From JANLQX01 sp031368095 (GTDB lineage: Bacteria; Actinomycetota; Acidimicrobiia; Acidimicrobiales; JANYDT01), in the NCBI GenBank assembly GCA_031368095.1, contig JANLQX010000136.1:1-5966 (forward strand): DNA of 5,966 bases, written 5' to 3'. The notes under the pieces are model-generated. The model saw nothing but the letters and a program-made list of their open reading frames with translations. It was not told where the DNA came from and searched no databases. The position numbers were made by a program, and so were the translations under genes. Below, one piece after another: positions 1 through 5,608 of this stretch. The stretch's first letter is position 1; the number at the start of each line of letters is the position of its first letter.

Positions 1-126
1 GTCATGGCGATCAAACGCCGCCAGGCAGTCCGGAACGCTCGAATGCTGTCCGGCCGATTCGTTGACGAAGAGGATCCGTTTGGTTGCCGACTCGTTGTTC
101 ACGAACGGTTCTCCGGTCGAAGGCAT
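1..126 (-). CDS. Unidentified protein, N-terminal 42 residues only (runs off left edge)
   Basis: Open frame on the minus strand that leaves the window without a stop. Its ATG (126-124) shares one base with the TGA stop of the upstream transglutaminase-like gene (TGATG), which suggests translational coupling. An alternative GTG start lies at 102-100 and has the better ribosome site, GGAG at 111-114 with an 8-nt spacer. From the GTG the protein begins (M)NNESATKRILFVNESAG. The KRILFV stretch looks like a first beta strand followed by a polar turn. This would fit the N-x-x-A/S-G turn of diacylglycerol-kinase-type proteins or a degenerate receiver-like fold, but too little is visible to choose and I assign no function. 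The gene is fairly certain; its exact start is not. Confidence 0.55.
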   Translation of the reverse strand, partial: MPSTGEPFVNNESATKRILFVNESAGQHSSVPDCLAAFDRHD

Positions 127-1004
127 CAGCGCCGCGACATCATGGCGGGTTGATCTGATCTGCTCGGGCACTCTGCCGCCTTTACCGTAAAATCGCCGAG
201 GATCGTTGGGCCGATCGTGCTGATCATCGGCACGTCGGCGGCGTCGCGTCCACGACCGATAACGATCCGGCCGATCCGTGGTTGATTCACCCGTGCATCG
301 AAAGTCCACCAGGCATTGCCCAGGCAGACTTCGAACCAGGCGCAAAAGTCCATCGGAACATTGCTGGCGGCAACGTCGAGATCGGGAAGGTATCCAAACA
401 CGTACCGTGCGGGGATGTTGAGCGCACGGCAGAAGCTGACGGCGATGTGGTTGAAGTCCCGACATACGCCAAGTCGCTGCGCCCACGCGTCGGTGGCACT
501 GGTGAAGGGGCTTGAGGATCCGTAGGCGAAGGTCATCTGTTCGTTGACACAGGAACAGATCTCTCGGACCACCGCACCGGTCGCCGGTCGATCGGGGGTG
601 ATTCCCTGTCCGAACCGCTGCCACGCCTCCGGTCCCAGTTCGTCCGGTCGGCAATAGCGGGATGGCTGCAGCCACCACCAATGCTCTGGTCGGAGTTCTA
701 GGGCGCTCGGAGCGGCGAGCGCGGCGGGCATGAGGTCAAGAAGCTCAGAGACCTCGACGGTCGCCTCGTACTTCACGGTGGTCAGGCCGGGCGGCAGTAC
801 GAGCCGGTCAACCAGCTGGCTCGTCAATGGACCACTGCCCGCCCAGTCGGCCTCGGTGACGGTATCGCATGCGTTGCCGAACTGATCGGTGACGATCAGC
901 GAACTCGTCGTCGTGGCCGCATCGCCGGGCCGAATTCGTAAGAACGTCGCCGTCGGCGATGCCGTGGCGAGGGTGAATGAGGCTCCGACGTCGACGGTTC
1001 GCAT
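126..1004 (-). CDS. Transglutaminase-like cysteine protease-fold protein with N-terminal beta domain
   Basis: The 292-residue protein has the usual two-part layout of bacterial COG1305-type transglutaminase-like proteins. Residues 1-95 form a beta-rich N-terminal domain (FLRIRP, DQFGN). The catalytic-type domain follows, with the linker WLQPSRYC (111-118), the nucleophile motif GVCRDFNH with Cys181, ALNIPARYVFGYLPD (194-208), and WTFDAR with Asp236. The tail RIGRIVIGRGRDAADV is typical of one subgroup. At the usual catalytic His position, in the block MDFxAWFE, this protein has Cys221 (TGC at 344-342), so the canonical Cys-His-Asp triad is not intact. No signal peptide or membrane segment is visible, so it is probably cytoplasmic. 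Relatives are thought to hydrolyse or transfer amide bonds; the substrate is unknown. The next gene overlaps its stop by one base. The start is the only in-frame candidate, because a TGA lies three codons upstream. Confidence 0.9.
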   Translation of the reverse strand: MRTVDVGASFTLATASPTATFLRIRPGDAATTTSSLIVTDQFGNACDTVTEADWAGSGPLTSQLVDRLVLPPGLTTVKYEATVEVSELLDLMPAALAAPSALELRPEHWWWLQPSRYCRPDELGPEAWQRFGQGITPDRPATGAVVREICSCVNEQMTFAYGSSSPFTSATDAWAQRLGVCRDFNHIAVSFCRALNIPARYVFGYLPDLDVAASNVPMDFCAWFEVCLGNAWWTFDARVNQPRIGRIVIGRGRDAADVPMISTIGPTILGDFTVKAAECPSRSDQPAMMSRR

Positions 1005-1005
1005 A

Positions 1006-1011
1006 CTCCTT
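1006..1011 (-). promoter_or_regulatory. AAGGAG Shine-Dalgarno-like motif abnormally close to the start codon
   Basis: Read on the minus strand, AAGGAG is followed by a single T and then the ATG of the transglutaminase-like gene at 1004. A spacer of 1 nt is too short for normal initiation. No other in-frame start exists upstream (TGA at 1013-1011), and I see no ATG, GTG or TTG in the first 20 or so codons downstream. A -10-like GATACA lies at 1013-1018, so the transcript may begin almost at the start codon and be read as a leaderless mRNA. That last point is inference. Confidence 0.35.
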
Positions 1012-1083
1012 CATGTATCCGAAGTTGTCGACCGGTAAACAGCTCGTCCCTGTGCCACTCGTCATCGACTGATCACAACGACA

Positions 1084-1126
1084 AAGCCGCCCCCATCAGT
1101 CGCAATAGCGCTGATGGGGGCGGCTT
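1084..1126 (-). terminator. Rho-independent-type terminator hairpin of the fasciclin gene
   Basis: A perfect 16-bp inverted repeat has arms AAGCCGCCCCCATCAG (1084-1099) and its complement (1111-1126). Inside the loop, CGC (1101-1103) and GCG (1108-1110) can extend the stem around an AATA tetraloop, leaving T1100 bulged. It lies 14 bp beyond the fasciclin stop codon. Read on the minus strand the stem is followed by a weak T-rich tail (TGTCGTTGT after the TT of the arm). The stem is GC-rich enough to work despite that tail. It separates the fasciclin transcript from the transglutaminase gene. Confidence 0.85.
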
Positions 1127-1139
1127 CGACGCCATGGGA

Positions 1140-1913
1140 TTAGGCCGGCATGAGCACGCTGTCGATGATGTGCACCACGCCGTTTCCGACCTTCACGTCA
1201 CCACAGACGATCTTGGCGGTGCTGTTGACCGAAACGTCCTGGCCCGATCCGGTGAACGACACGGTGCCGCCCTGAACGGAGGTGGCGGAGCCGGCCTTCA
1301 GGAGTTCGGCGGCCGACATTGCCTTGCCGCTGATTACATGAAGCGTGAGGATCTTGGTGAGGGCGCCCTTCGGATCAGCCATAGCCGAGCTGAGCGCAGC
1401 CGGGTCGATCTTGGCGAACGCGTCGTTGGTCGGAGCGAGAATGGTGAACGGACCGGCACCGTTGAGGGTGTCGACCAGACCGGCGGCCTTCACCGCGGCC
1501 ACCAGCGTGGAAAGGGCCGGGTTGTTCGACGCGGCGGTGGCGGCCGGATCCTTCGCCATGCCGGCGAACGAGCCCGCACCGTCGGCCGGAACCGAGGCAC
1601 ACGCCGAGCCGAACGGCGTCATTGCCGCCATAGAGCCGCTGGCATCAGAAGCCATCGCTTCGGTTGTCATCGCGGCATCGCTGGTCATGGCCTCCGTGGT
1701 CATTGCGTCCGAAGACATAGCTTCCGTCGATGCCGCGTCGGAGGCCATTGCGGCATCGCTGGTCACGGCTTCGGTGGTGATTGCGTCCGAAGTCACAGCC
1801 GAGTCGGCGGCCACAACAGTGGTATCGGAACTGTCACTCGAACACGCTCCGAGCGTAACGATTGCTCCGAGGGCGAGTGCGACGGCGAATCGGGTGGGGC
1901 GGCGGTTGATCAT
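1140..1913 (-). CDS. Secreted fasciclin (FAS1) domain lipoprotein, MPB70/MPB83-like
   Basis: The 257-residue protein starts with a lipoprotein signal: a basic MINRRPTRF, a hydrophobic run, and the lipobox LGAC, with Cys24 as the predicted lipidation site. Residues 25-98 are a low-complexity stalk of degenerate TSDAxTTEAM-type units. A single FAS1 domain follows (about 99-257), with ASNNPALSTL, the H1-type motif FTILAPTNDAFA and the closing H2-type motif VHIIDSVLMP. The domain closely resembles mycobacterial MPB70/MPB83. Cys105 and Cys237 sit where MPB70 has its disulfide pair. FAS1 domains generally mediate adhesion or protein-protein contact, so a membrane-anchored, surface-displayed adhesive or scaffolding role is likely; the ligand is unknown. 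The start is supported by GGAG at 1919-1922 with a 5-nt spacer. The gene has its own terminator and is probably monocistronic. Confidence 0.95.
   Translation of the reverse strand: MINRRPTRFAVALALGAIVTLGACSSDSSDTTVVAADSAVTSDAITTEAVTSDAAMASDAASTEAMSSDAMTTEAMTSDAAMTTEAMASDASGSMAAMTPFGSACASVPADGAGSFAGMAKDPAATAASNNPALSTLVAAVKAAGLVDTLNGAGPFTILAPTNDAFAKIDPAALSSAMADPKGALTKILTLHVISGKAMSAAELLKAGSATSVQGGTVSFTGSGQDVSVNSTAKIVCGDVKVGNGVVHIIDSVLMPA
1641..1793 (-). repeat. Degenerate repeat region encoding the Ser/Thr/Asp/Ala stalk of the fasciclin lipoprotein
   Basis: Residues 41-91 consist of 10-11-residue units of the form (T/S)-S-D-A-x-T-T-E-A-(M/V), for example TSDAITTEAV (41-50), SSDAMTTEAM (67-76) and TSDAAMTTEAM (77-87). 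At the DNA level the blocks 1672-1721 and 1750-1799 match at 44 of 50 positions, offset by 78 bp (26 codons). This points to in-frame duplication. The units probably form a flexible, possibly O-glycosylated, spacer between the lipid anchor and the FAS1 domain. Confidence 0.8.
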
Positions 1914-1970
1914 AAAAACTCCAAGTTTTGGTTGGTTGGGGGGCTCGGACGGGGCACCGGCTACGGCGCA

Positions 1971-1986
1971 ACAGAATCTGTTCTGT
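1971..1986. promoter_or_regulatory. Inverted repeat ACAGAA-N4-TTCTGT upstream of the fasciclin gene
   Basis: A perfect 6-bp dyad with a 4-nt centre lies 58 bp upstream of the fasciclin start codon. A second short dyad, CCGTC-N5-GACGG (1992-2006), lies next to it. Both are in the 141-bp gap between the acyl-CoA-dehydrogenase-like gene and the fasciclin gene, where the fasciclin promoter should be. They could be an operator or a structured 5' leader. I could not identify a convincing -35/-10 pair here. Confidence 0.3.
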
Positions 1987-2054
1987 CATGACCGTCCTTG
2001 AGACGGATTCCTACCCCTCCTGTATTTCGTCGAAACATGTGTTCTCGGTTGATC

Positions 2055-3032
2055 TCAGGTGTCCTCATGATGGGACAGAACGACGAGGTCACGAGGGCCG
2101 TGACCCTGGGCGAGGGCGAGGGCGAGCTCGGCGCGCCGCTGCCCGAGAGCCGTATCGAATGCCGTGGCCGCAGGGCCAACCTCCTGATCGAAGGAGACAA
2201 GCGCCGACTCGAGTAGCGAACGGATGGAGTGCCGGCACGACAGTGCGATCGATTTCGACGCATGCGTTGACCCGGACCGCCCGAGCCGATCAATTTGCTG
2301 ACCGGCCTGATCGAGCAAAGCGGAAACGGCCCACATCGCCGCCTGGATCGAACCACTGGCCAGGTGGGAAAGCTCGTCCTTATATCGTCGAAGACGGGGA
2401 AGGGAACAGAGAATGGAGTCGGCGATTCCGGCCCAAATGGCGGCCACGCCAACCGCACCGTGCCAGAAGCCATCTCGCGACCCGTACCAACCTGGCCGGC
2501 CGATCAACCCCTCATGCTCAACCCGGGCGTCGGTGAACGAGACGGTGCCGATACCGGCGTCTCGAAAGGCGTCCGTCTTCCACGTGCCCGAATCGACTCG
2601 AACGCCAGGTTGTCGAAGATCGATCAAGACAAGACGCTCTCCGTCGGGGGAGTCGGTGATCATCAGGGCTGCGTCGACAAGCGACGCCCCGCCGCAGAAC
2701 GCTCGCATCCCGTTGAGGACGAAGGAATCGCCTGATTCGCTCAACGCCGTCGCACCGGTTCGACCGGATGCCCACACGGCGAGCGCCGCCGCCGAGGGAG
2801 GTGCGACGCCGGCCTCGGCCAGAATGGCAAGAGCATCTGCATGCGCTTCGAAAAGACGTCCCACGCTGGGGTCCAGTGCCGCCTGTTGGCGCAGTCGCAG
2901 GAGTCGCTCTGGGGTATGACCATTTCCCGGGAGGGGCAGCGCGCACCCCCGCCTCGCATCGTCGAGAAAGGCCACGACCGAAGCAGACGGAGACGCCGAC
3001 AGAGTTGGTCGGTCCGGTCGCCGCTCATTCAT
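2055..3032 (-). CDS. Acyl-CoA dehydrogenase-fold flavoprotein, short form (last gene of operon)
   Basis: The 325-residue protein resembles acyl-CoA dehydrogenases. It has a small helical N-terminal part (about 15-90), then a middle beta domain with the family-like segment FVLNGMRAFCGGASLVDAAL (104-123), VLIDLRQPGVRVD (135-147), TDAFRDAGIGTVSFTDARV (153-171) and the junction GFWHGAVGVAAIWAGIADS (188-206). A helical C-terminal domain ends in RAELALALAQGHGPRDL. It is clearly shorter than the usual 370-400 residues, mostly at the N-terminus. I cannot place the canonical catalytic Glu, so classical acyl-CoA oxidation is not assured. A flavin is expected as cofactor. The ATG overlaps the glycosyltransferase stop by 4 nt (ATGA), and AGAGG at 3038-3042 is its ribosome site. 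Its role is probably a flavin-dependent oxidation in the operon's pathway. The fold is confident; the substrate is unknown. Confidence 0.85.
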   Translation of the reverse strand: MNERRPDRPTLSASPSASVVAFLDDARRGCALPLPGNGHTPERLLRLRQQAALDPSVGRLFEAHADALAILAEAGVAPPSAAALAVWASGRTGATALSESGDSFVLNGMRAFCGGASLVDAALMITDSPDGERLVLIDLRQPGVRVDSGTWKTDAFRDAGIGTVSFTDARVEHEGLIGRPGWYGSRDGFWHGAVGVAAIWAGIADSILCSLPRLRRYKDELSHLASGSIQAAMWAVSALLDQAGQQIDRLGRSGSTHASKSIALSCRHSIRSLLESALVSFDQEVGPAATAFDTALGQRRAELALALAQGHGPRDLVVLSHHEDT

Positions 3033-3853
3033 GCCGACCTCTGGGTTGATTCGTCGGAGTGTCGTTGCTGTCGGTCAAGAACCTGTTGACGCAGGCATTC
3101 CGCAAACCCACCCGGTACCCGTCCGAACGGTCTTCCACTCGTCATGACCCGAAGGCCGCTGGGCGACGCCACCCTCGCTCCGGTTGTCTGCAGCCGGTTC
3201 CACAGGTCGCGGTCCTCGGAGCGGGCCAGGCAGCCCCACCCGCCGGCACGGTCGTAGGCGTCGAGGCGAACCCCGAGGTTGGCGGCGTGCACGTGTGGAT
3301 GGTCGCCGTCCACCGGAAGCAAGGTCGTATACGTGTCGGCAAAATGCTGTTTGGCCACCACCGGATGTCCGTCGAACGACACGATGTCGACCACGCCGGC
3401 AACGGCGCTCAGACCCCTGGTGGCAGCCGCCATCTGTTGGACGATCCAGTCGCGTGGCACGTCGGTATCGGCATCAGTACTGGCGATCCAGGTGCGATCC
3501 GCTCGCCGGGACATGAGGAGGGACCGCCCGACCTCGACACCAAGGGCTCGCACCAACGCCACATTTCCGATGTCACATTCCGTCACGACGGCGTGGGGGC
3601 GATCGACCAATACCGACCGAGCGATATCGACAGTGGCGTCGCGGCAACCGTCGGCAACGACGACAACCGCCACTCGCTCAACGCGACTCGACGCGTGCCG
3701 TGCTGATGCGAGGATCGACGTGAGACTCGAAGCGATGTGGTCCTGCTCATTGCGGGCCGGAACGACGATCATCACGTCGAAACGTCTCGGTGAAGGCACC
3801 CGGGTTGGAGGAACTCGCATCGGCGTCGCCGAGGACCACGGCTCAGCGTTCAT
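3029..3853 (-). CDS. Family 2 glycosyltransferase
   Basis: The 274-residue GT-A-type glycosyltransferase has the nucleotide-sugar motifs VPARNEQ (31-37) and VVADGCRDAT (65-74). It also has STDADT with the metal-binding D-A-D (127-129), the acceptor-region motif HAANLGVR (189-196), and GGWGCLARSEDRDLW (204-218) with the Glu-Asp pair that usually supplies the catalytic base. No membrane segments are seen, so it is a soluble, single-step enzyme rather than a polymerising synthase such as NodC. I chose the ATG at 3853 because it overlaps the methyltransferase stop by 4 nt (ATGA) and has GAGGGG about 8 nt upstream. A longer frame to 3988 lies entirely inside the methyltransferase gene and looks spurious. 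It presumably transfers one sugar in the pathway shared with its operon partners; donor and acceptor are unknown. Confidence 0.92.
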   Translation of the reverse strand: MNAEPWSSATPMRVPPTRVPSPRRFDVMIVVPARNEQDHIASSLTSILASARHASSRVERVAVVVVADGCRDATVDIARSVLVDRPHAVVTECDIGNVALVRALGVEVGRSLLMSRRADRTWIASTDADTDVPRDWIVQQMAAATRGLSAVAGVVDIVSFDGHPVVAKQHFADTYTTLLPVDGDHPHVHAANLGVRLDAYDRAGGWGCLARSEDRDLWNRLQTTGARVASPSGLRVMTSGRPFGRVPGGFAECLRQQVLDRQQRHSDESTQRSA

Positions 3854-4416
3854 CGCACCCACCCCTCGATCAGATGTCTCTGGTCGCCATACGAACTCGT
3901 CGCCGGCCCGAGGACGTCGGCGAGGACGGCGTGTACGGCAGTTCCCCCCGGAAGACAGAAGTCGTGCGCCGAACCTCGCCAGTGGCATGCGACGATCGAG
4001 CCGCCGGGGCGGACGCTCTGCTCGGCGAGCACGGCGACGTCAACGACACCTTCGCGCGGGAGGTAGTACAGGAAGTCCGACAGTACGACCAGGTCGAAGG
4101 GCTCGTCCGGCCAATGCTCTGGCACCGACTTCACCGCAAAGTGAACGTTCGTGTGGCTCTTGGTCAACTCCTGCGCGTGGGTGATCGCGGCGGACGAACC
4201 GTCCCACGCCATAACGTGCCGAGCCCGAGACGCCAGCCTTTCGGTCAGACTCCCGCTCGCACAGGCCGGTTCGAACACCGTGTCGTACAGCTCGTCGGGC
4301 AGCATCGCCGTGATCAGATCAAGGCGACGACGCTCGGCCCAGCTCGTTCGATAGTTCCACGGATCGGAGTTGTCGGCGAAAAGCGAATTGAAGTGGCTCT
4401 GCAACGGGGTCAGCAC
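3850..4416 (-). CDS. NodS-like class I SAM-dependent methyltransferase
   Basis: The 188-residue protein opens with HFNSLFADNSDPWNYRTSW (8-26), a signature of NodS-related methyltransferases. It continues with SAM motif I as VFEPACASGSLTERLA (47-62), an acidic residue in MAWD (69-72), FDLVVLSDFLYYL (107-119) and VRPGGSIVACHWRG (135-148). NodS N-methylates the deacetylated glucosamine of Nod factors, so an amino-sugar amine is a reasonable but unproven acceptor. The GTG start at 4416 is supported by GAGG at 4424-4427 with a 7-nt spacer and by the family-typical N-terminus. The frame upstream of it lies inside the deacetylase gene and gives no family-like sequence. It overlaps the deacetylase gene by 7 nt and the glycosyltransferase gene by 4 nt, so it is firmly within the operon. 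Confidence 0.9.
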   Translation of the reverse strand: MLTPLQSHFNSLFADNSDPWNYRTSWAERRRLDLITAMLPDELYDTVFEPACASGSLTERLASRARHVMAWDGSSAAITHAQELTKSHTNVHFAVKSVPEHWPDEPFDLVVLSDFLYYLPREGVVDVAVLAEQSVRPGGSIVACHWRGSAHDFCLPGGTAVHAVLADVLGPATSSYGDQRHLIEGWVR

Positions 4417-5114
4417 CAGAAGACCTCGTTCGAGGCGGTGTGCCGGGCGCGAACGGTGTCGTCGACAATGACCCGTCCATAGGTGCTCGTCATCTGCGAT
4501 TCGTACTCGGACAGGGCCGCCGCTTTGGCCTCCAGAGCGGCGGCGCTCAGCCGATACGCATATGCGGTGCTGATGTTCAGCTCGTCCGAGGACAGGTTGT
4601 CCCAGCCCCAGATGGCGTAATGGAGTCGTGTCGCCGAGCATGACGCGCCGGCGAGGTCAAGGGCGTGACCGGTCGCCACGTGGTCACTGTGGCCGTCATC
4701 CGAACGAGGTCCGACGATCACGTCGAACCGCTCGGTCCACGGTTGCAATGCGGCTGCCACCGCCGTGACGTCGTCGAGCGTTTCGCCGTCCTGGAACCCG
4801 AGGAACGCTGGAGCAGCGGCCACGCCCAGCCGAGCGGCCGCCTTTCGACATTCGCGCTCGCGTATCCGACTCAGGTCCGTCACGTGGCGGTGTGAGGCCG
4901 CTCCATTCGTAACGACCACGATGCCAACGCGCCAGCCCGCCCGGCCGAGATCGTGGATCAGGCCACCAGCGGCAAGTGTTTCGTCATCAGGATGCGGCGC
5001 GACGACAAGAATGCTTCGGGCATGAACGGGGAGTTCGAGTGGCGGAAGGCGAATTCGATCCGAACGGTGACCTTCCTTCAGTTCGCGCAACGTGGCTGTG
5101 CTGTTTCCCGACAT
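4410..5114 (-). CDS. PIG-L/LmbE-type zinc N-deacetylase (first gene of operon)
   Basis: The 234-residue protein carries the family motif APHPDDE (39-45). By analogy with MshB, His41 and Asp44 are zinc ligands and Asp43 is the general base. The second motif is GHSDHVATGHA (141-151), with His145 or His142 completing the metal site. VVTNGAASH (67-75) and RERECRKAAARLGV (85-98) are also typical. Family members remove acetyl groups from GlcNAc-type substrates (MshB in mycothiol, PIG-L in GPI anchors). The length fits a complete protein. The ATG at 5114 is preferred, but a GTG at 5144 (10 residues longer) has a CAGG-type ribosome site 5 nt upstream and is possible. It heads the operon and diverges from the DUF2277-type gene. 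It probably exposes an amine for the downstream methyltransferase or for another tailoring step. Confidence 0.92.
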   Translation of the reverse strand: MSGNSTATLRELKEGHRSDRIRLPPLELPVHARSILVVAPHPDDETLAAGGLIHDLGRAGWRVGIVVVTNGAASHRHVTDLSRIRERECRKAAARLGVAAAPAFLGFQDGETLDDVTAVAAALQPWTERFDVIVGPRSDDGHSDHVATGHALDLAGASCSATRLHYAIWGWDNLSSDELNISTAYAYRLSAAALEAKAAALSEYESQMTSTYGRVIVDDTVRARHTASNEVFWC

Positions 5115-5185
5115 GGCGCAGACATACCCCGCCCACTCGAACACCCAAACCTGACCGTCTCACCGGAGGAATCCAGCACGGTTCT

Positions 5186-5264
5186 CATCCCAGATGCGGC
5201 GTGGCGCCATCCCACACCACCGATATTTCACGCTTTTCGCGACGGAAATGGCGTGTGTGGGATG
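5186..5264. promoter_or_regulatory. CATCCCA repeats and nested inverted repeat in the divergent promoter region
   Basis: CATCCCA occurs at 5186-5192 and again at 5208-5214, 22 bp apart (about two helical turns). It recurs inverted as TGGGATG at 5258-5264. The second and third copies lie in a perfect 10-bp inverted repeat, CATCCCACAC (5208-5217) and GTGTGGGATG (5255-5264). Two shorter stems nest between them: ATTTC/GAAAT (5225-5229, 5245-5249) and CGC/GCG (5231-5233, 5239-5241). The region separates the divergent deacetylase and DUF2277-type genes. It could be a shared operator or a structured leader of either transcript. No clear -35/-10 pair was identified. Confidence 0.5.
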
Positions 5265-5295
5265 CGTTTCGGAGCGCCAGGACAGACTGGTGGCC

Positions 5296-5598
5296 ATGTG
5301 TCGAAACATCACACCATTGCGGGGCCTGGCGCCGGCGGCGACATTGGTCGAAATTGATGCCGCCGCGCTGCAGTTCATCCGTAAGGTCGGGGCGTTCTCG
5401 ACGGTGCCCGTTGGCTCGGAGGCGGTCGTGGCCCAGGCGGTGCGAGACGTCGCCGTCGTCGTCTCGAGGTTGCTGCGCGAACTCCCTGAACGACGGGTAC
5501 CGCCGGCGGTCGAGCCGCCGTTGCGACGACGCCAGAGCAGCCAAAGTGGCCCGAGCAGCCCGAGCGGGGTGGCGCCATCGGTCCGTCGCAGTCGGTAG
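5296..5598 (+). CDS. DUF2277 family small protein, C-terminus possibly frameshifted
   Basis: The 100-residue protein begins MCRNITPLRGLAPAAT and continues EIDAAALQFIRKVGAF and AQAVRDVAVVVSRLLRELPE. This matches the DUF2277 pattern as I remember it (MCRNI-x-L, AALQ-VRK, AV--VA---R-LL). Family function is unknown. The start at ATG 5296 is fixed by that conserved N-terminus, although upstream ribosome signals are weak (GGTGG only 2 nt away, AGGA 13 nt away). After about residue 76 the sequence turns into a Ser/Pro/Arg-rich tail (QSSQSGPSSPSG) unlike the family. The Ala/Arg-rich tail expected there is instead found in the +1 frame from about 5525 (DDARAAKVARAARAGWRHR). Either the gene has a one-base insertion (real or a sequencing error), or this lineage has a novel tail. 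It ends 10 bp before the glutaredoxin start, so the two are probably co-transcribed. Confidence 0.8.
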   Translation: MCRNITPLRGLAPAATLVEIDAAALQFIRKVGAFSTVPVGSEAVVAQAVRDVAVVVSRLLRELPERRVPPAVEPPLRRRQSSQSGPSSPSGVAPSVRRSR

Positions 5599-5608
5599 GT
5601 TCGACGCC

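Noticed and set aside
1134..1991. Long plus-strand open frame (285 residues, His/Gly/Arg-rich) opposite the fasciclin gene
   Set aside because: It is an antisense shadow of the repetitive, GC-rich fasciclin gene. It has low-complexity composition, and the minus strand has an unambiguous lipoprotein and FAS1 domain.
2031..2047. LexA/SOS-box-like sequence (GAAACATGTGTTC) beyond the 3' end of the acyl-CoA-dehydrogenase-like gene region
   Set aside because: It resembles the actinobacterial CGAAC-N4-GTTCG consensus, but three of the ten half-site positions mismatch. It lies about 120 bp upstream of a fasciclin gene with no link to DNA repair.
1914..2054. Possible ECF-type promoter (GGAAT followed by GTC) upstream of the fasciclin gene
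   Set aside because: The spacing between the elements is about 12-14 nt instead of 16-17, and the sequence does not match the SigK-type promoters I recall for mpt70/mpt83.
2108..2125. Tandem GGGCGA repeated three times
   Set aside because: It simply encodes alternating Leu-Ala in a helix of the acyl-CoA-dehydrogenase-like protein; three units are expected by chance in GC-rich coding DNA.
3279..4184. Plus-strand open frame of 301 residues opposite the glycosyltransferase and methyltransferase genes
   Set aside because: Thr/Arg/Ser-rich composition with no recognisable motif, fully opposite two well-supported genes.
5160..5378. Minus-strand open frame of 72 residues between the divergent genes
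   Set aside because: It is mostly opposite the start of the DUF2277-type gene, has no recognisable motif and no convincing ribosome site.
4976..5608. Long plus-strand frame upstream of and in register with the glutaredoxin gene
   Set aside because: As a single gene it would overlap the antisense deacetylase start and the DUF2277-type gene. Only its last part (from about 5525) is family-like, which I treat as a possible frameshift instead.
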